A stretch of 64,000 nt of DNA from CAYSRC01 sp964446385 (GCA_964446385.1 CAYUOH010000004.1:62001-126000), one strand, 5' to 3'. Counted from the first letter of the stretch, positions 9,966 through 18,948 are shown. Notes: generated by a model not told the origin, from the sequence alone. Translations and numbers: made by a program.

Positions 9966-10790
9966 TTAACCAAAAAAGAGAAGAACAACAATGTACATGA
10001 ACATTGCGGTGAACATTACGCTGTCTATTCTGTCCATAGCACCACCGTGACCGGGCATGATGTTGCCGAAATCCTTTATGCCGCATTGACGCTTGGCATA
10101 ACTGGCAATCAGGTCACCGAATATTCCGACTACCGCGCCGAAAAATCCGGTTCCGAAATACAGAAGAAGACTTAGACCTGTGGTTCCCAGAGAAAATGAA
10201 CTGCTGAATATCTTTTCGTAGGCAACAAATACAACAGTAACTAGGGCCGTTGTAGACAGAACTCCGTATACTGCCCCCTCGACAGTTTTATTTGGACTTA
10301 TGAACGGAGAAAGTTTACGTTTCCCGAAAGCACGCCCGAATATATATGCAAATGTGTCGCAAATCCATCCGACGCATAGAGAAATAATAAATAAAAAAAC
10401 CTTGTCTCCGTAATCTGTAAACATTAACCGTGTGAGCATCATCGAGCGAAATCCGAATGAAATGATTAAGGTCATAAAAACCATGGAAGAAACCTGATTA
10501 AAGCGGTCATCTCCTTTGCAGTCAAGGCATGCAGCGGCCGAAACTGAAATCAGATAAATCGCAGTAACTGCAAAAAAGTTTGAAGATAATATATTTACAA
10601 CAGTAATCAGGAAAAGTCCGGCAATAATAAGATGACATACAGAGCCCGGCTTGAAAGCACGCCAGCATTCATATACGGCGATAAGGGCAATCGAGTTAAA
10701 AACAATTGGAACCGCGAATGAGTCGAAAACAAACATCAGTCCGACCAGAAGTGCTATGCCTATCCCTGCGGATACAAGTCTCTGCTTCAT
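9966..10790 (-). CDS. cdsA: Phosphatidate cytidylyltransferase
   Basis: Integral membrane enzyme that makes CDP-diacylglycerol from phosphatidate and CTP. The protein has about eight hydrophobic segments. The C-terminal family signature is clear: SYAKRQ..IKDFGNIMPGHGGAMDRID, in two pieces near residues 222-255. An additional conserved block, SPNKTVEGA, lies near 170. The start has an AGAGG ribosome site directly behind a strong G+C hairpin at 10809-10830 that separates it from uppS. Its product feeds pgsA (14436-15002), encoded in the neighbouring run. Confidence 0.95.
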   Translation of the reverse strand: MKQRLVSAGIGIALLVGLMFVFDSFAVPIVFNSIALIAVYECWRAFKPGSVCHLIIAGLFLITVVNILSSNFFAVTAIYLISVSAAACLDCKGDDRFNQVSSMVFMTLIISFGFRSMMLTRLMFTDYGDKVFLFIISLCVGWICDTFAYIFGRAFGKRKLSPFISPNKTVEGAVYGVLSTTALVTVVFVAYEKIFSSSFSLGTTGLSLLLYFGTGFFGAVVGIFGDLIASYAKRQCGIKDFGNIMPGHGGAMDRIDSVMFTAMFMYIVVLLFFG

Positions 10791-10808
10791 AAAACATCCT
10801 CTTTGAAA

Positions 10809-10830
10809 ACGGCGGGGTCATCCCCGCCGT
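10809..10830 (-). terminator. Intra-operon hairpin between uppS and cdsA
   Basis: Perfect 9-bp stem ACGGCGGGG/CCCCGCCGT with a TCAT loop, directly after the uppS stop codon at 10836. On the minus strand only four T follow the stem, so it looks like a weak terminator or a 3'-end stabilising hairpin rather than a full stop. The cdsA ribosome site begins about 10 bases further on. Confidence 0.55.
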
Positions 10831-10835
10831 ATTTG

Positions 10836-11534
10836 TCATATTCTGCCGAAACGGCGTTGACGATTGGAGTATTCATCGATGGCTTTATCCAGGTTTGCGG
10901 GTGAAAAATCAGGCCACAGGACATCCATATAAACAAATTCACTGTAGGCGCATTGCCATAATAGAAAATTTGAAATACGTTCCTCACCGCTTGGGCGAAG
11001 AATCATATCAACGGGAGGACAGTCTGAAGTAAAAGTACGGCTTTCAAACATGTCCTCGTCTATATCGTCGGGAGATATCTTACCGTTTAGCACATCCCTC
11101 GCAAGAGACTTTGCCGCAAAAACAATTTCCTGACGGCCACCGTAGTTGACGGCAATATTAAGCAGAAGCCCGTCATTGTCCCTGGATTTATCTTCGATAC
11201 GGGCAATTTCTTTCTGAAGATCATCTTCGAGGCCTGCAATATTACCGATGAACTTTATACGGATATTTTCGTCCTTGAAAAGCTCAGCGTCGGAAATATA
11301 CTTACGCAGAAGATTCATTATAGCCTCCACTTCTTCGGGAGGCCGGGACCAGTTCTCTGTAGAAAAAGCGAACACAGTAAGGGCCTTAACGCCTATTTTC
11401 TGGCAGTATCTGGTGATTTCCTGAAATACCTCGGCTCCTTTTACATGGCCGGCAGTACGCGGAAGAAGGCGCTTTTTTGCCCATCTGCCGTTGCCATCCA
11501 TGATTATGCCGATATGGCCCGGAACAGTGCTCAT
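10836..11534 (-). CDS. uppS: Isoprenyl transferase (undecaprenyl diphosphate synthase)
   Basis: cis-Prenyltransferase that elongates farnesyl diphosphate with IPP to the C55 lipid carrier for peptidoglycan. The catalytic MDGNGRWA is at residues 12-19 with the metal-binding aspartate at 13. Family blocks VFAFSTENW (near 74), NYGGRQEI (near 142) and RPSGEERISNF (near 187) are visible. Length 232 is normal. Start overlaps the frr stop by four bases (ATGA-type), so coupling is likely. Confidence 0.97.
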   Translation of the reverse strand: MSTVPGHIGIIMDGNGRWAKKRLLPRTAGHVKGAEVFQEITRYCQKIGVKALTVFAFSTENWSRPPEEVEAIMNLLRKYISDAELFKDENIRIKFIGNIAGLEDDLQKEIARIEDKSRDNDGLLLNIAVNYGGRQEIVFAAKSLARDVLNGKISPDDIDEDMFESRTFTSDCPPVDMILRPSGEERISNFLLWQCAYSEFVYMDVLWPDFSPANLDKAIDEYSNRQRRFGRI

Positions 11535-12085
11535 ATTTCGAGAATCTCTTTTTCCTTGTCCTTGATTACGTCATCAATATCCGTGCAACGGCTATCGGTA
11601 GACTTCTGAATCTCGTTTTCAAGATTCTTGAGGTCATCCTCTGTTATCTCGCTGGATTTCTGTGCAGCCTTGAATTTCTCGATGGCGTCACGGCGAATAG
11701 AACGGACAGTAACCTTGCCGTCCTCCCCCAATTTTTTGATCTGTTTTACAAGTTCTTTGCGTCGTTCTTCGGTAGGCTGCGGGAAGGCTATGCGGATGAC
11801 ACGGCCGTCGTTTGTGGGGTTGATACCGATATCGCTTGCCTGAATAGCTTTTTCGATGTTTTTGAGAGTTGAGGCATCCCAGGGCTGGATTACCAGAACA
11901 CGGGCGTCTGCAACTGAAACAGCTGCCATCTGCTGGATAGATGTTGGAGTACCGTAATAATCAACGGAAATCTTGTCCAGTACAGCAGGATTAGCGCGTC
12001 CGGCACGGATGGCAGCAAGATCTTTTTTAAGATAGTCTATGCTCTTGACCATTTTGTCATCATAATACTTTACTCTTTCATCCAT
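11531..12085 (-). CDS. frr: Ribosome recycling factor
   Basis: Splits post-termination 70S ribosomes together with EF-G. The 184-residue protein has the full RRF pattern: the N-terminal helix with LAAIRAGRANP (near 25-35), the domain II segment YYGTPTSIQQMA (near 43-54), and the C-terminal QPTEERRKELVKQIKK block (near 117-132). It shares one base with the pyrH stop. The pyrH-frr pair is conserved across bacteria. The usual upstream rpsB and tsf are not attached here. Confidence 0.97.
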   Translation of the reverse strand: MDERVKYYDDKMVKSIDYLKKDLAAIRAGRANPAVLDKISVDYYGTPTSIQQMAAVSVADARVLVIQPWDASTLKNIEKAIQASDIGINPTNDGRVIRIAFPQPTEERRKELVKQIKKLGEDGKVTVRSIRRDAIEKFKAAQKSSEITEDDLKNLENEIQKSTDSRCTDIDDVIKDKEKEILEI

Positions 12086-12804
12086 TACTCATTGTCTCCT
12101 TCGTAAATTATGGTGCCTATGTCTTCACCGGAAACGGCTTTTACAAGATTTTTGGGATCGGACTGAAGGTCAAATACCAGAACAGGGATTTTGTTGTCGC
12201 GGCACATACTAGCGGCAGTACTGTCTATAACGGCAAGTCCGTCGTTAAGAACCTTAGTAAAAGTGAGGGATTTGTAGCGTTTCGCATCGGGGTATTTGTG
12301 AGGGTCTATGTTGTAGACACCATCTACAAGAGTTGCCTTGAAGATGATCTCAGCGTTTATTTCAGCAGCTCGGAGAGCCGAAGCGGTATCTGTTGAAAAG
12401 TAGGGGTTGCCGGTACCGCATGCAAGAATAATTATGCGGCCTTTTTCAAGATGTCGTACCGCTCTGTTTCGAATATAGGGCTCGGCAACTTGGTTAAGCT
12501 GCAAAGCGGTCATAACGCGGACGTCAAGGCCTATCTGTTCAAGAGTGTCACCGACCGCAAGAGCGTTCATTGTGGTAGCAAGCATACCAATCTGGTCAGA
12601 ACGGGTTCGCTCCATATTGTGACCGTCGCGTCCTCTCCAGAAGTTTCCTCCGCCAACGACAATAGCTATCTCGACACCAAGATCGGCAGTGTCTTTGATT
12701 GCCTCGCAAATTTTCATAACGGAATCAGCATCAATGCCGAAACCTTTGTCGCCGGCAAGTGCTTCGCCGCTCAGTTTGATAAGAATTCTTTTATATTTTG
12801 CCAT
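12085..12804 (-). CDS. pyrH: UMP kinase
   Basis: Phosphorylates UMP to UDP; hexameric member of the amino acid kinase family, allosterically controlled by GTP and UTP. The N-terminal ILIKLSGEAL (residues 6-15), the VVGGGNFWRG block (about 49-58) and the GTGNPYFSTDTAS block (about 130-142) are present. Length 239 is standard. It is the first gene of the pyrH-to-era run and follows a sigma-A-like promoter at 12842-12870 with an AGAGGGG ribosome site in front of the ATG. Confidence 0.97.
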   Translation of the reverse strand: MAKYKRILIKLSGEALAGDKGFGIDADSVMKICEAIKDTADLGVEIAIVVGGGNFWRGRDGHNMERTRSDQIGMLATTMNALAVGDTLEQIGLDVRVMTALQLNQVAEPYIRNRAVRHLEKGRIIILACGTGNPYFSTDTASALRAAEINAEIIFKATLVDGVYNIDPHKYPDAKRYKSLTFTKVLNDGLAVIDSTAASMCRDNKIPVLVFDLQSDPKNLVKAVSGEDIGTIIYEGDNE

Positions 12805-12841
12805 AATACCCCTCTGTAAATATCAAAATATATTTAGATAT

Positions 12842-12870
12842 ATTATATAAAAATCGGCCTATGTTGTAAA
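12842..12870 (-). promoter_or_regulatory. Sigma-A-type promoter for the pyrH operon
   Basis: On the minus strand TTTACA is followed after 17 bases by TATAAT, 38 bases before the pyrH start. It lies just downstream of the cysS terminator, so it should restart transcription for pyrH through era. Confidence 0.7.
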
Positions 12871-12871
12871 C

Positions 12872-12915
12872 ATAAATAAAAGCCTTCCCTGGGATGATGC
12901 ATACCCCGGAAAGGC
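12872..12915 (-). terminator. Terminator after cysS
   Basis: Minus-strand stem GCCTTTCC..GGG pairing with CCC..GGGAAGGC (one mismatch, one wobble) with a loop of about 10 bases, followed by TTTTATTT. It closes the run that ends with cysS and sits in front of the pyrH promoter. The 121 bases between it and cysS (12916-13036) hold nothing else that I recognise. Confidence 0.75.
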
Positions 12916-13036
12916 AGAAGGAATTATAAAATATCCGTTTATAAGCAAGTGAATCGATATGGGAAAGCAGATCATCAAGTTGATTTATGCAGTTTTTCTT
13001 CAGGCAGAGTTCTACGGTAAATTCATCGAATAATAA

Positions 13037-14416
13037 TTATTTAATGGATACCTTCGGACCGGTAGGAGTGTCTTCGATTACATATCCGAGGGCGGTAATT
13101 TGGTCACGAAGAATGTCGGCTGTCTTGAAATCCTTTGCCTTACGGGCTGTCTGACGCTGTTCGGCCATATCGATTATTTCCTGAGGTACCTCGTCGGTTT
13201 TTCGATTATACATCAGGCCGAGAACATTTGTAAGCTCGTCGAATGTGTCGGCGGCGCACTGAAGAGCTTTTAAGCTCGGGTTTTCTGCAGAGTTGATATC
13301 ACGGACAAGCTCAAAAACAGCAGAGATTGCGTCAGCAGTGTTCAGATCATCGTCCATAGCCATTATGAACCTTTCACGGCGTATATCACACTGATTTATA
13401 AGTGAATTGTCAGTACCTCCTTCTCCCTGAAGAAGGAAATCAAGGTTTTTAAGGCAAGTATAAAGACGATCAAGAGATGATTTGCATTGCTCAATTATTT
13501 CACGTGAATAGTTGATTGGACTGCGGTACTGGGCGCTAATCATCAGAAAGCGAATGGGCTCGTATCCGTATTCATTGCTTACGTCGCGTACAGTGAAAAA
13601 ATTGTTGAGGGATTTTGACATTTTGCGGTTGTCGACGTTGATATATCCGTTATGCATCCAATAACGGCTGAAAGTTTTACCGGTAAAGCATTCGCTCTGG
13701 GCAATCTCGTTTTCATGATGCGGGAAAATCAGATCCTGGCCGCCGCAGTGGATATCTATAGTCTCGCCAAGATATCTCCGTGACATGGCGCTACATTCGA
13801 TATGCCAGCCGGGACGTCCTTCACCCCACGGACTTGTCCAGTGAGGTTCGCCGGGTTTGGCGGATTTCCAGAGAGCGAAATCCATTGGATTGCGTTTGAT
13901 CTCACCGACCTCGATACGGGCACCTGCCTCAAGATCCTCGAGAGGCTGATGCGAAAGCTTGCCGTATTCGGTAAAACTGTTCGTGGCGAAGTATACGTCA
14001 CCGTCATCGGTGGCATAGGCATGGCCTCTGTCAACAAGGGTACTTATGATACCGATGATGCCTTCTATGCTTTCGGTAGCTCTGGGATGAACGTCTGCAT
14101 GCATAACATTCAGACCGTCAGCGTCAGTCCAGTATTCTTTAATAAATCTCTCAGCAATAACGGGAACAGTCGTACCCTCTTCATTGGCCTTTTTTATCAG
14201 TTTATCATCCACATCGGTAAAATTCTGGACATATGTTACATTGTAGCCCCTGTATATAAGGTAACGGCGTAGTGTATCAAAAACACACAGAGGCCTGGCG
14301 TTGCCGATATGAATGAAATTGTAGACGGTGGGTCCGCAGACATAAATTTTTATAAGGTTGCCTACGGAAGGCATTAATTCCTCTTTGGAACGGGATAAGG
14401 TGTTGAATATTTCCAT
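13037..14416 (-). CDS. cysS: Cysteinyl-tRNA synthetase
   Basis: Class I aminoacyl-tRNA synthetase charging tRNA-Cys. The HIGH-like HIGN is at residues 36-39 and the KMSKS motif is seen as KMSKSLNNF near 265-273. The zinc-ligand cysteines and histidines are visible in CGPTVYNF (near 28), HIECSAMS (near 207) and the GGQDLIFPHHENE block (near 225-237). Length 459 is typical. It is the last gene of the GH25-to-cysS run, 19 bases behind pgsA, and is followed by a terminator. I see no T-box leader. Confidence 0.97.
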   Translation of the reverse strand: MEIFNTLSRSKEELMPSVGNLIKIYVCGPTVYNFIHIGNARPLCVFDTLRRYLIYRGYNVTYVQNFTDVDDKLIKKANEEGTTVPVIAERFIKEYWTDADGLNVMHADVHPRATESIEGIIGIISTLVDRGHAYATDDGDVYFATNSFTEYGKLSHQPLEDLEAGARIEVGEIKRNPMDFALWKSAKPGEPHWTSPWGEGRPGWHIECSAMSRRYLGETIDIHCGGQDLIFPHHENEIAQSECFTGKTFSRYWMHNGYINVDNRKMSKSLNNFFTVRDVSNEYGYEPIRFLMISAQYRSPINYSREIIEQCKSSLDRLYTCLKNLDFLLQGEGGTDNSLINQCDIRRERFIMAMDDDLNTADAISAVFELVRDINSAENPSLKALQCAADTFDELTNVLGLMYNRKTDEVPQEIIDMAEQRQTARKAKDFKTADILRDQITALGYVIEDTPTGPKVSIK

Positions 14417-14435
14417 GTTGTTGTAAATCCTTTAA

Positions 14436-15002
14436 TTATTTGAAACTCTTTATACAGTCTATATTCTGTATCACATATACAACACCGCTTATAACAGTCA
14501 GCACAGCAACAAGATACATCATTACAAGACTAATTGTCAGGAACAATTTTTCAGATATCCAGCATTGCTCGGAGAATTCTGCTAACAGAAGAACTGCACC
14601 TACAGCGATCATCTGGAAAGTGGTTTTAATTTTGCCCCAGATATTGGCGGCAATTACATGACCGGATTCGGAAGCAGCTACAAGACGGATACCGGATACG
14701 GTGAAATCACGGGCAACAACCAGTATTACGACCCAGGCCGGACAGAAACCAAGCTCGACAAACAGAATCATTATGCTTACGACAAGGACCTTGTCCGCAA
14801 GAGGATCCATGAATTGTCCGAAACTTGTAACAATATTCCTTTTACGGGCAATACTCCCATCAAGCGTGTCAGTAACCGAAGCAATAACAAATACTAAGAA
14901 TGCTATAAGATAGTGAAAGGAAATCGAATGTAGCATAATAAAGCCACAACATACCGGTACCAGAAATACTCGAAGCAGAGTCAGTTTGTTCGGAAGATTC
15001 AT
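14436..15002 (-). CDS. pgsA: CDP-diacylglycerol-glycerol-3-phosphate 3-phosphatidyltransferase
   Basis: Membrane enzyme that makes phosphatidylglycerol phosphate. The CDP-alcohol phosphotransferase signature is complete: DTLDGSIARKRN, then GQFMDPLADK (residues about 45-72), giving the D-G-x2-A-R-x8-G-x3-D-x3-D pattern. About five membrane segments, 188 residues. The gene lies directly behind rimO (2-base gap), a common pairing in Firmicutes. It uses the CDP-diacylglycerol produced by cdsA at 9966. Confidence 0.95.
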   Translation of the reverse strand: MNLPNKLTLLRVFLVPVCCGFIMLHSISFHYLIAFLVFVIASVTDTLDGSIARKRNIVTSFGQFMDPLADKVLVVSIMILFVELGFCPAWVVILVVARDFTVSGIRLVAASESGHVIAANIWGKIKTTFQMIAVGAVLLLAEFSEQCWISEKLFLTISLVMMYLVAVLTVISGVVYVIQNIDCIKSFK

Positions 15003-15004
15003 AA

Positions 15005-16327
15005 TCAGTCCTCTATATCGGCGTAAAGGTCGTAACCATCGGTTTCTATTACTATTGAATTATATATCTCACCGGGAATTAAATCAAATTTAAGGGGGAC
15101 CCACACCTGACTGTCGACATCGGGGCAATTGTACATGGATCTGCATGCATACATTGCGGTTTCCTCGTCAAAGCCATCGCAGATTATTTCGAGCTTTTTC
15201 CCGACCATGCTTTCAAGATAACCGGCCATAATACCGGCTTGAAGATTACGGAACTGCTCTGCCCTGAGGCGTTTTGTATTGTTATCAAGCTGCTCTTTTA
15301 ACTTTTCAGCTGGTGTGCCTTCCTCAGGTGAATACTCGAAACATCCGGCAAATTCGATTTTCGCTTCTTTCAGAAAATCACAGAGAGTAAGAAACTGTTT
15401 CTCCGTCTCTCCAGGGAAACCGACAATAAACGTAGAACGTATTATAATATCGGGAATTTTATTACGCAGTTTATGAACCAGTTCAAGATAATCCTCACCG
15501 GTACCGTGCCTTCCCATACGCTTTAGGACATTTTCATCTGCATGTTGGAACGGAATATCAATATAATGCGCAACCCTGTCGTGAGACAGAACATCTATAA
15601 GATTGTCATCAAATTTGTCGGGATAGGCGTAAAGGATGCGTATTTTCCACAGATTATCAATCTTTTCGAGTCTCTCCACCAGAGAAGCTAAATTTGTACT
15701 ATTATCAAGGTCCCTTCCGTAGGACGTTGTATCCTGAGCTACAAGTATGATCTCACGTACTCCGGACGAAACAAGCATCAGCGCCTCATCGATAATTTCA
15801 CTGGCGGGACGGCTGCGGAACCCTCCTCGTATACCGGGAATGGCACAGTAGGTACAGTGATTGCTACAGCCCTCGGCAATCTTCAGATAAGCATAGTGCT
15901 GAGGAGTTGAGATAATACGTTTCCCGGAAATTCTCAATTCCTCAGGCAGGCCGCAGATACAGAGTTTTTCACCATTCAGAGCTTTGACAACATATCCGGC
16001 GATATCGTGATTAGAGGAAAGGCCAAGAACTATGTCTATTTCGGGGATCTCTGAAGCCAGCTCCTGCCCGTATCTCTGTGAAAGACAACCTGTAACGATA
16101 ACAGCCTTCAGTTTCGAAGATTGCTTATAAGAGACTACTTCTAAAATAATTCCGATGGCCTCTTCCTTAGCGGAAGTGATGAATCCGCAGGTGTTTATAA
16201 CAGCAGCATCGGCTTCACAGATATCGTCGGTAATATCATAGCCGGCATCAACAAGTGAAGCCATCATAATCTCAGCGTCTATTCTGTTTTTGTCACATCC
16301 GAGTGAGATAAAATATACAGCGGCCAT
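15005..16327 (-). CDS. rimO: Ribosomal protein S12 methylthiotransferase RimO
   Basis: Radical SAM enzyme that adds a methylthio group to a conserved aspartate of ribosomal protein S12. Three N-terminal cluster cysteines are visible (GCDKNR, NTCGF, GCLSQR) and the radical SAM CxxxCxxC is in CSNHCTYC near residue 155. A TRAM-like C-terminal part closes the protein. A start at 16378 would add 17 residues inside recX; the ATG at 16325-16327, one base after the recX stop, begins with the typical short lead to FISLGC. I distinguish it from MiaB by the absence of the MiaB N-terminal extension and by its length of 440. Confidence 0.93.
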   Translation of the reverse strand: MAAVYFISLGCDKNRIDAEIMMASLVDAGYDITDDICEADAAVINTCGFITSAKEEAIGIILEVVSYKQSSKLKAVIVTGCLSQRYGQELASEIPEIDIVLGLSSNHDIAGYVVKALNGEKLCICGLPEELRISGKRIISTPQHYAYLKIAEGCSNHCTYCAIPGIRGGFRSRPASEIIDEALMLVSSGVREIILVAQDTTSYGRDLDNSTNLASLVERLEKIDNLWKIRILYAYPDKFDDNLIDVLSHDRVAHYIDIPFQHADENVLKRMGRHGTGEDYLELVHKLRNKIPDIIIRSTFIVGFPGETEKQFLTLCDFLKEAKIEFAGCFEYSPEEGTPAEKLKEQLDNNTKRLRAEQFRNLQAGIMAGYLESMVGKKLEIICDGFDEETAMYACRSMYNCPDVDSQVWVPLKFDLIPGEIYNSIVIETDGYDLYADIED

Positions 16328-16328
16328 T

Positions 16329-16955
16329 CTAATCCTCGTGTCCGTCAATAAATCCCGCGATTGCACTGCGGATATCATTGAATGTAAAACCTTTGTTTAC
16401 TAGATGAGAGATAACTTTTTTACGCCCGATATCGTCGTTGATCTTTGCAAGAAATCTGCGGTCAATAATATCATGTATTACGGTACAGTCATCGAATTCG
16501 GCGTTTTTCAGTAGGTCTTCGGTAATTTCACGGGATATACCTTTCTCTGCCATTTTATGCATTATAAACGTTCTGCTGCTGCCTTTGCGAACAAGCTCAG
16601 TAAAATATTTATCGGCAAAACCGGTGTCGTCAATTAATCCAGATTCTTTTATTCTTGCTACAACCTCAGCCGAAGTCATCTCGTCAAAATTACGGCAGAG
16701 TTTGGTATAAAGCTCGCTTTCGGAATGGTCCCTCATATCAAGGTAAGTCAGTGCCCTGTCCTTTGCCTTGTAATAGTCACTGTCCATACGGATACTGTCA
16801 AGTTCGGACGCCGAAAGAACGGAATCTATTTTAATGTGATGTTTGAGAAGAGTTTCCTCATCAACGGAAAACAGAAATTCATCATTGAAAAAAAGGGCAT
16901 ATCTGCCCTTTTTTGTTAATTTTATATCATTGATTATGTATTCGTAATCCGGCAT
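16329..16955 (-). CDS. recX: Regulatory protein RecX
   Basis: Small all-helical protein that binds RecA filaments and modulates recombination. The 208-residue protein shows three-helix RecX repeats, with recognisable blocks such as ALTYLDMRDHSESEL (near 68-82) and the repeated F..K...H.....G pattern to the C-terminus. It follows recA with a 2-base gap, which by itself supports the assignment. Sequence is weakly conserved in this family, so the call leans on context and repeat pattern. Confidence 0.88.
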   Translation of the reverse strand: MPDYEYIINDIKLTKKGRYALFFNDEFLFSVDEETLLKHHIKIDSVLSASELDSIRMDSDYYKAKDRALTYLDMRDHSESELYTKLCRNFDEMTSAEVVARIKESGLIDDTGFADKYFTELVRKGSSRTFIMHKMAEKGISREITEDLLKNAEFDDCTVIHDIIDRRFLAKINDDIGRKKVISHLVNKGFTFNDIRSAIAGFIDGHED

Positions 16956-16957
16956 GC

Positions 16958-18052
16958 TTAACCGTCGACCTCTACATCAAGAGAGGAATTATCACCAGAC
17001 GAAAGAATAACAGGTTTGCCGTCTTCACCGTCAGATGAAGCGGTCCTTGAGGAGGTCTTTTTGCTCCCGAGTTCTTCGGCTCGTTCACGTATCTTACTCT
17101 CGATGCTGTCGCAAAATTCCTTGTGATCCTGAAGGTACTTTTTAACATTCTCACGGCCCTGACCCAGACGTTCGTCGCCGTAATTGAACCAGGCGCCGGA
17201 TTTCTGGATGATTCCGAGATCGACTGCCGCATCAAGTATCTCGCCGACTTTAGATATTCCGGTACCGTACATAATATCGAACTCTGCAGTCTTGAAAGGC
17301 GGTGCTACCTTGTTTTTAACGACCTTGACCTTGGTATGGTTGCCGACCATATCGGTACCGGATTTCAAGGTTTCGGTGCGGCGTACATCAAGACGAACCG
17401 ACGCATAAAATTTTAACGCACGGCCGCCGGGGGTTGTCTCGGGATTGCCATACATAACGCCGATTTTTTCGCGAAGTTGGTTGATGAAAATGCAAATGGC
17501 GTTGGATTTGCCGACGACGGAAGTAAGTTTGCGAAGGCCCTGGGACATAAGACGGGCCTGGGTACCGACATGACTGTCGCCCATTTCACCTTCGATTTCA
17601 GCTTTGGTTACCATGGCGGCAACGGAATCTATAACTATGACATCGATTGCGCCGGAACGAACCAACGCCTCGGTAATCTCAAGAGCCTGCTCGCCTGTGT
17701 CGGGCTGTGACACAAGAAGACTGTCAATATCGACACCGAGAGCCTTTGCATATATGGGGTCAAGCGCATGCTCAACATCAATAAAAGCGGCGGTACCACC
17801 GATTTTTTGCGCCTCGGCAACTACATGAAGAGCAACTGTAGTCTTACCGGAACTTTCAGGCCCGAAGATTTCAACGATACGTCCGCGGGGAAGGCCCCCG
17901 ATGCCAAGAGCGATATCCAGAGAAAGAGATCCGGAGGAAATTGATTCAACATTCATAGCTACATTCTCACCGAGCTTCATCACGGCACCTTTGCCGAACT
18001 GTTTTTCAATCTGTTGAAGCGCAGTCTCTAAAGCTTTTTGTTTGTCTGCCAT
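16958..18052 (-). CDS. recA: Recombinase RecA
   Basis: ATP-dependent strand-exchange protein and SOS coprotease. Walker A GPESSGKTT is near residue 65 and the family blocks QPDTGEQALE and INQLREKIG are present. The ATG at 18050-18052 starts MADKQKAL and is preceded by GGAGGAT at a good distance; the in-frame start at 18073 overlaps that ribosome site and is less likely. The product is 364 residues, with an acidic tail. A sigma-A-like promoter lies at 18085-18113. I do not see a GAAC-N4-GTTC LexA box around it. Confidence 0.97.
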   Translation of the reverse strand: MADKQKALETALQQIEKQFGKGAVMKLGENVAMNVESISSGSLSLDIALGIGGLPRGRIVEIFGPESSGKTTVALHVVAEAQKIGGTAAFIDVEHALDPIYAKALGVDIDSLLVSQPDTGEQALEITEALVRSGAIDVIVIDSVAAMVTKAEIEGEMGDSHVGTQARLMSQGLRKLTSVVGKSNAICIFINQLREKIGVMYGNPETTPGGRALKFYASVRLDVRRTETLKSGTDMVGNHTKVKVVKNKVAPPFKTAEFDIMYGTGISKVGEILDAAVDLGIIQKSGAWFNYGDERLGQGRENVKKYLQDHKEFCDSIESKIRERAEELGSKKTSSRTASSDGEDGKPVILSSGDNSSLDVEVDG

Positions 18053-18084
18053 AATATAAAATCCTCCATTCAAAATTTATCTAA

Positions 18085-18113
18085 ATTTTACACTTTTTTT
18101 GCTTATTTATCAA
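18085..18113 (-). promoter_or_regulatory. Sigma-A-type promoter for recA
   Basis: Minus-strand TTGATA, 17-base spacer, TAAAAT, placed across the 3' end of prmC and 33 bases before the recA start. It would allow recA-recX-rimO-pgsA-cysS to be transcribed independently of the upstream signalling genes. Confidence 0.65.
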
Positions 18114-18948
18114 GAGAATGCCTGCGAAGCATTACGAACCGGTCGATATCAGCGAGATCGAGCACGACTTTTTTCTCTTTGAAGATATGATTCTCAGCCA
18201 GTCTGAGAATATCGTTTGCCTGACCTCTGCCGCATTCGAAAATGAATGCTCCGCCGGGTTTCAAAACATGGTAATACAAATCAATGATTTGTCTATAAAA
18301 ACCGAGTTCATCTCCGTCAGGGGGAACAAAAGCTATATAAGGCTCGTCCTCTAGTTCGGCTTTGTTGACGTTGTAGTCTTCGGGTGAAACATAGGGAGGA
18401 TTGGAAATAACAAGATCAACCGAAGAGTCCGGAACATTTCGGCAATAATCGAATATATCAGATTCGACAATATCAATTCCGGAACTGTATTTTGCAACGT
18501 TGAAGCGGCAGTATTCAAGAGCCTGCGGTGAAATATCCACAGCAGTACCGTGAATGCCGGACTCGGAATTGACAGATATCGCAATATTTCCGCTTCCGCA
18601 GCAGAGATCAATAAAAGAAGGATTATCAATTTCATTCAGAAAATCAAGAGCAATGTCAGTTATTAATTCAGTTTCGGGACGGGGTATCAATACACCGGGA
18701 CCAACCTTCAATTCAAGATTTCTGAAAGGCCAGTGACCGATAATATACTGGAGTGGTTCCCCCGCAGATCTTCTTGAAGCCATATTTCGCGCTTTATATG
18801 CTATGTTATCATCAACAGGAGAATCAATCATCATATCAGCAGGATTCAGCCCCAAACATTCTTCAATAATTATCTGCGCTTCACGGATGTTGCTCTGTTC
18901 ATAAAGAATAAGCCTCAATTCGTCCTGTAAAGCTTTTAAACTTACCAT
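18103..18948 (-). CDS. prmC: Peptide chain release factor N5-glutamine methyltransferase
   Basis: SAM-dependent enzyme that methylates the GGQ glutamine of RF1 and RF2. The catalytic NPPY is seen in SNPPYVSPEDY near residue 183, and the SAM-binding DLCCGSGNI near 117 is the family's DLGTGSG-type loop. Length 281 is normal. It overlaps yqhQ by seven bases; yqhQ-prmC is a frequent Clostridia pair, usually with prfA next, but prfA is not in this window. Confidence 0.95.
   Translation of the reverse strand: MVSLKALQDELRLILYEQSNIREAQIIIEECLGLNPADMMIDSPVDDNIAYKARNMASRRSAGEPLQYIIGHWPFRNLELKVGPGVLIPRPETELITDIALDFLNEIDNPSFIDLCCGSGNIAISVNSESGIHGTAVDISPQALEYCRFNVAKYSSGIDIVESDIFDYCRNVPDSSVDLVISNPPYVSPEDYNVNKAELEDEPYIAFVPPDGDELGFYRQIIDLYYHVLKPGGAFIFECGRGQANDILRLAENHIFKEKKVVLDLADIDRFVMLRRHSLDK

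Noticed and set aside
13037..14500. T-box leader for cysS
   Set aside because: cysS lies 19 bases behind pgsA with no room for a leader and no T-box sequence in the region.
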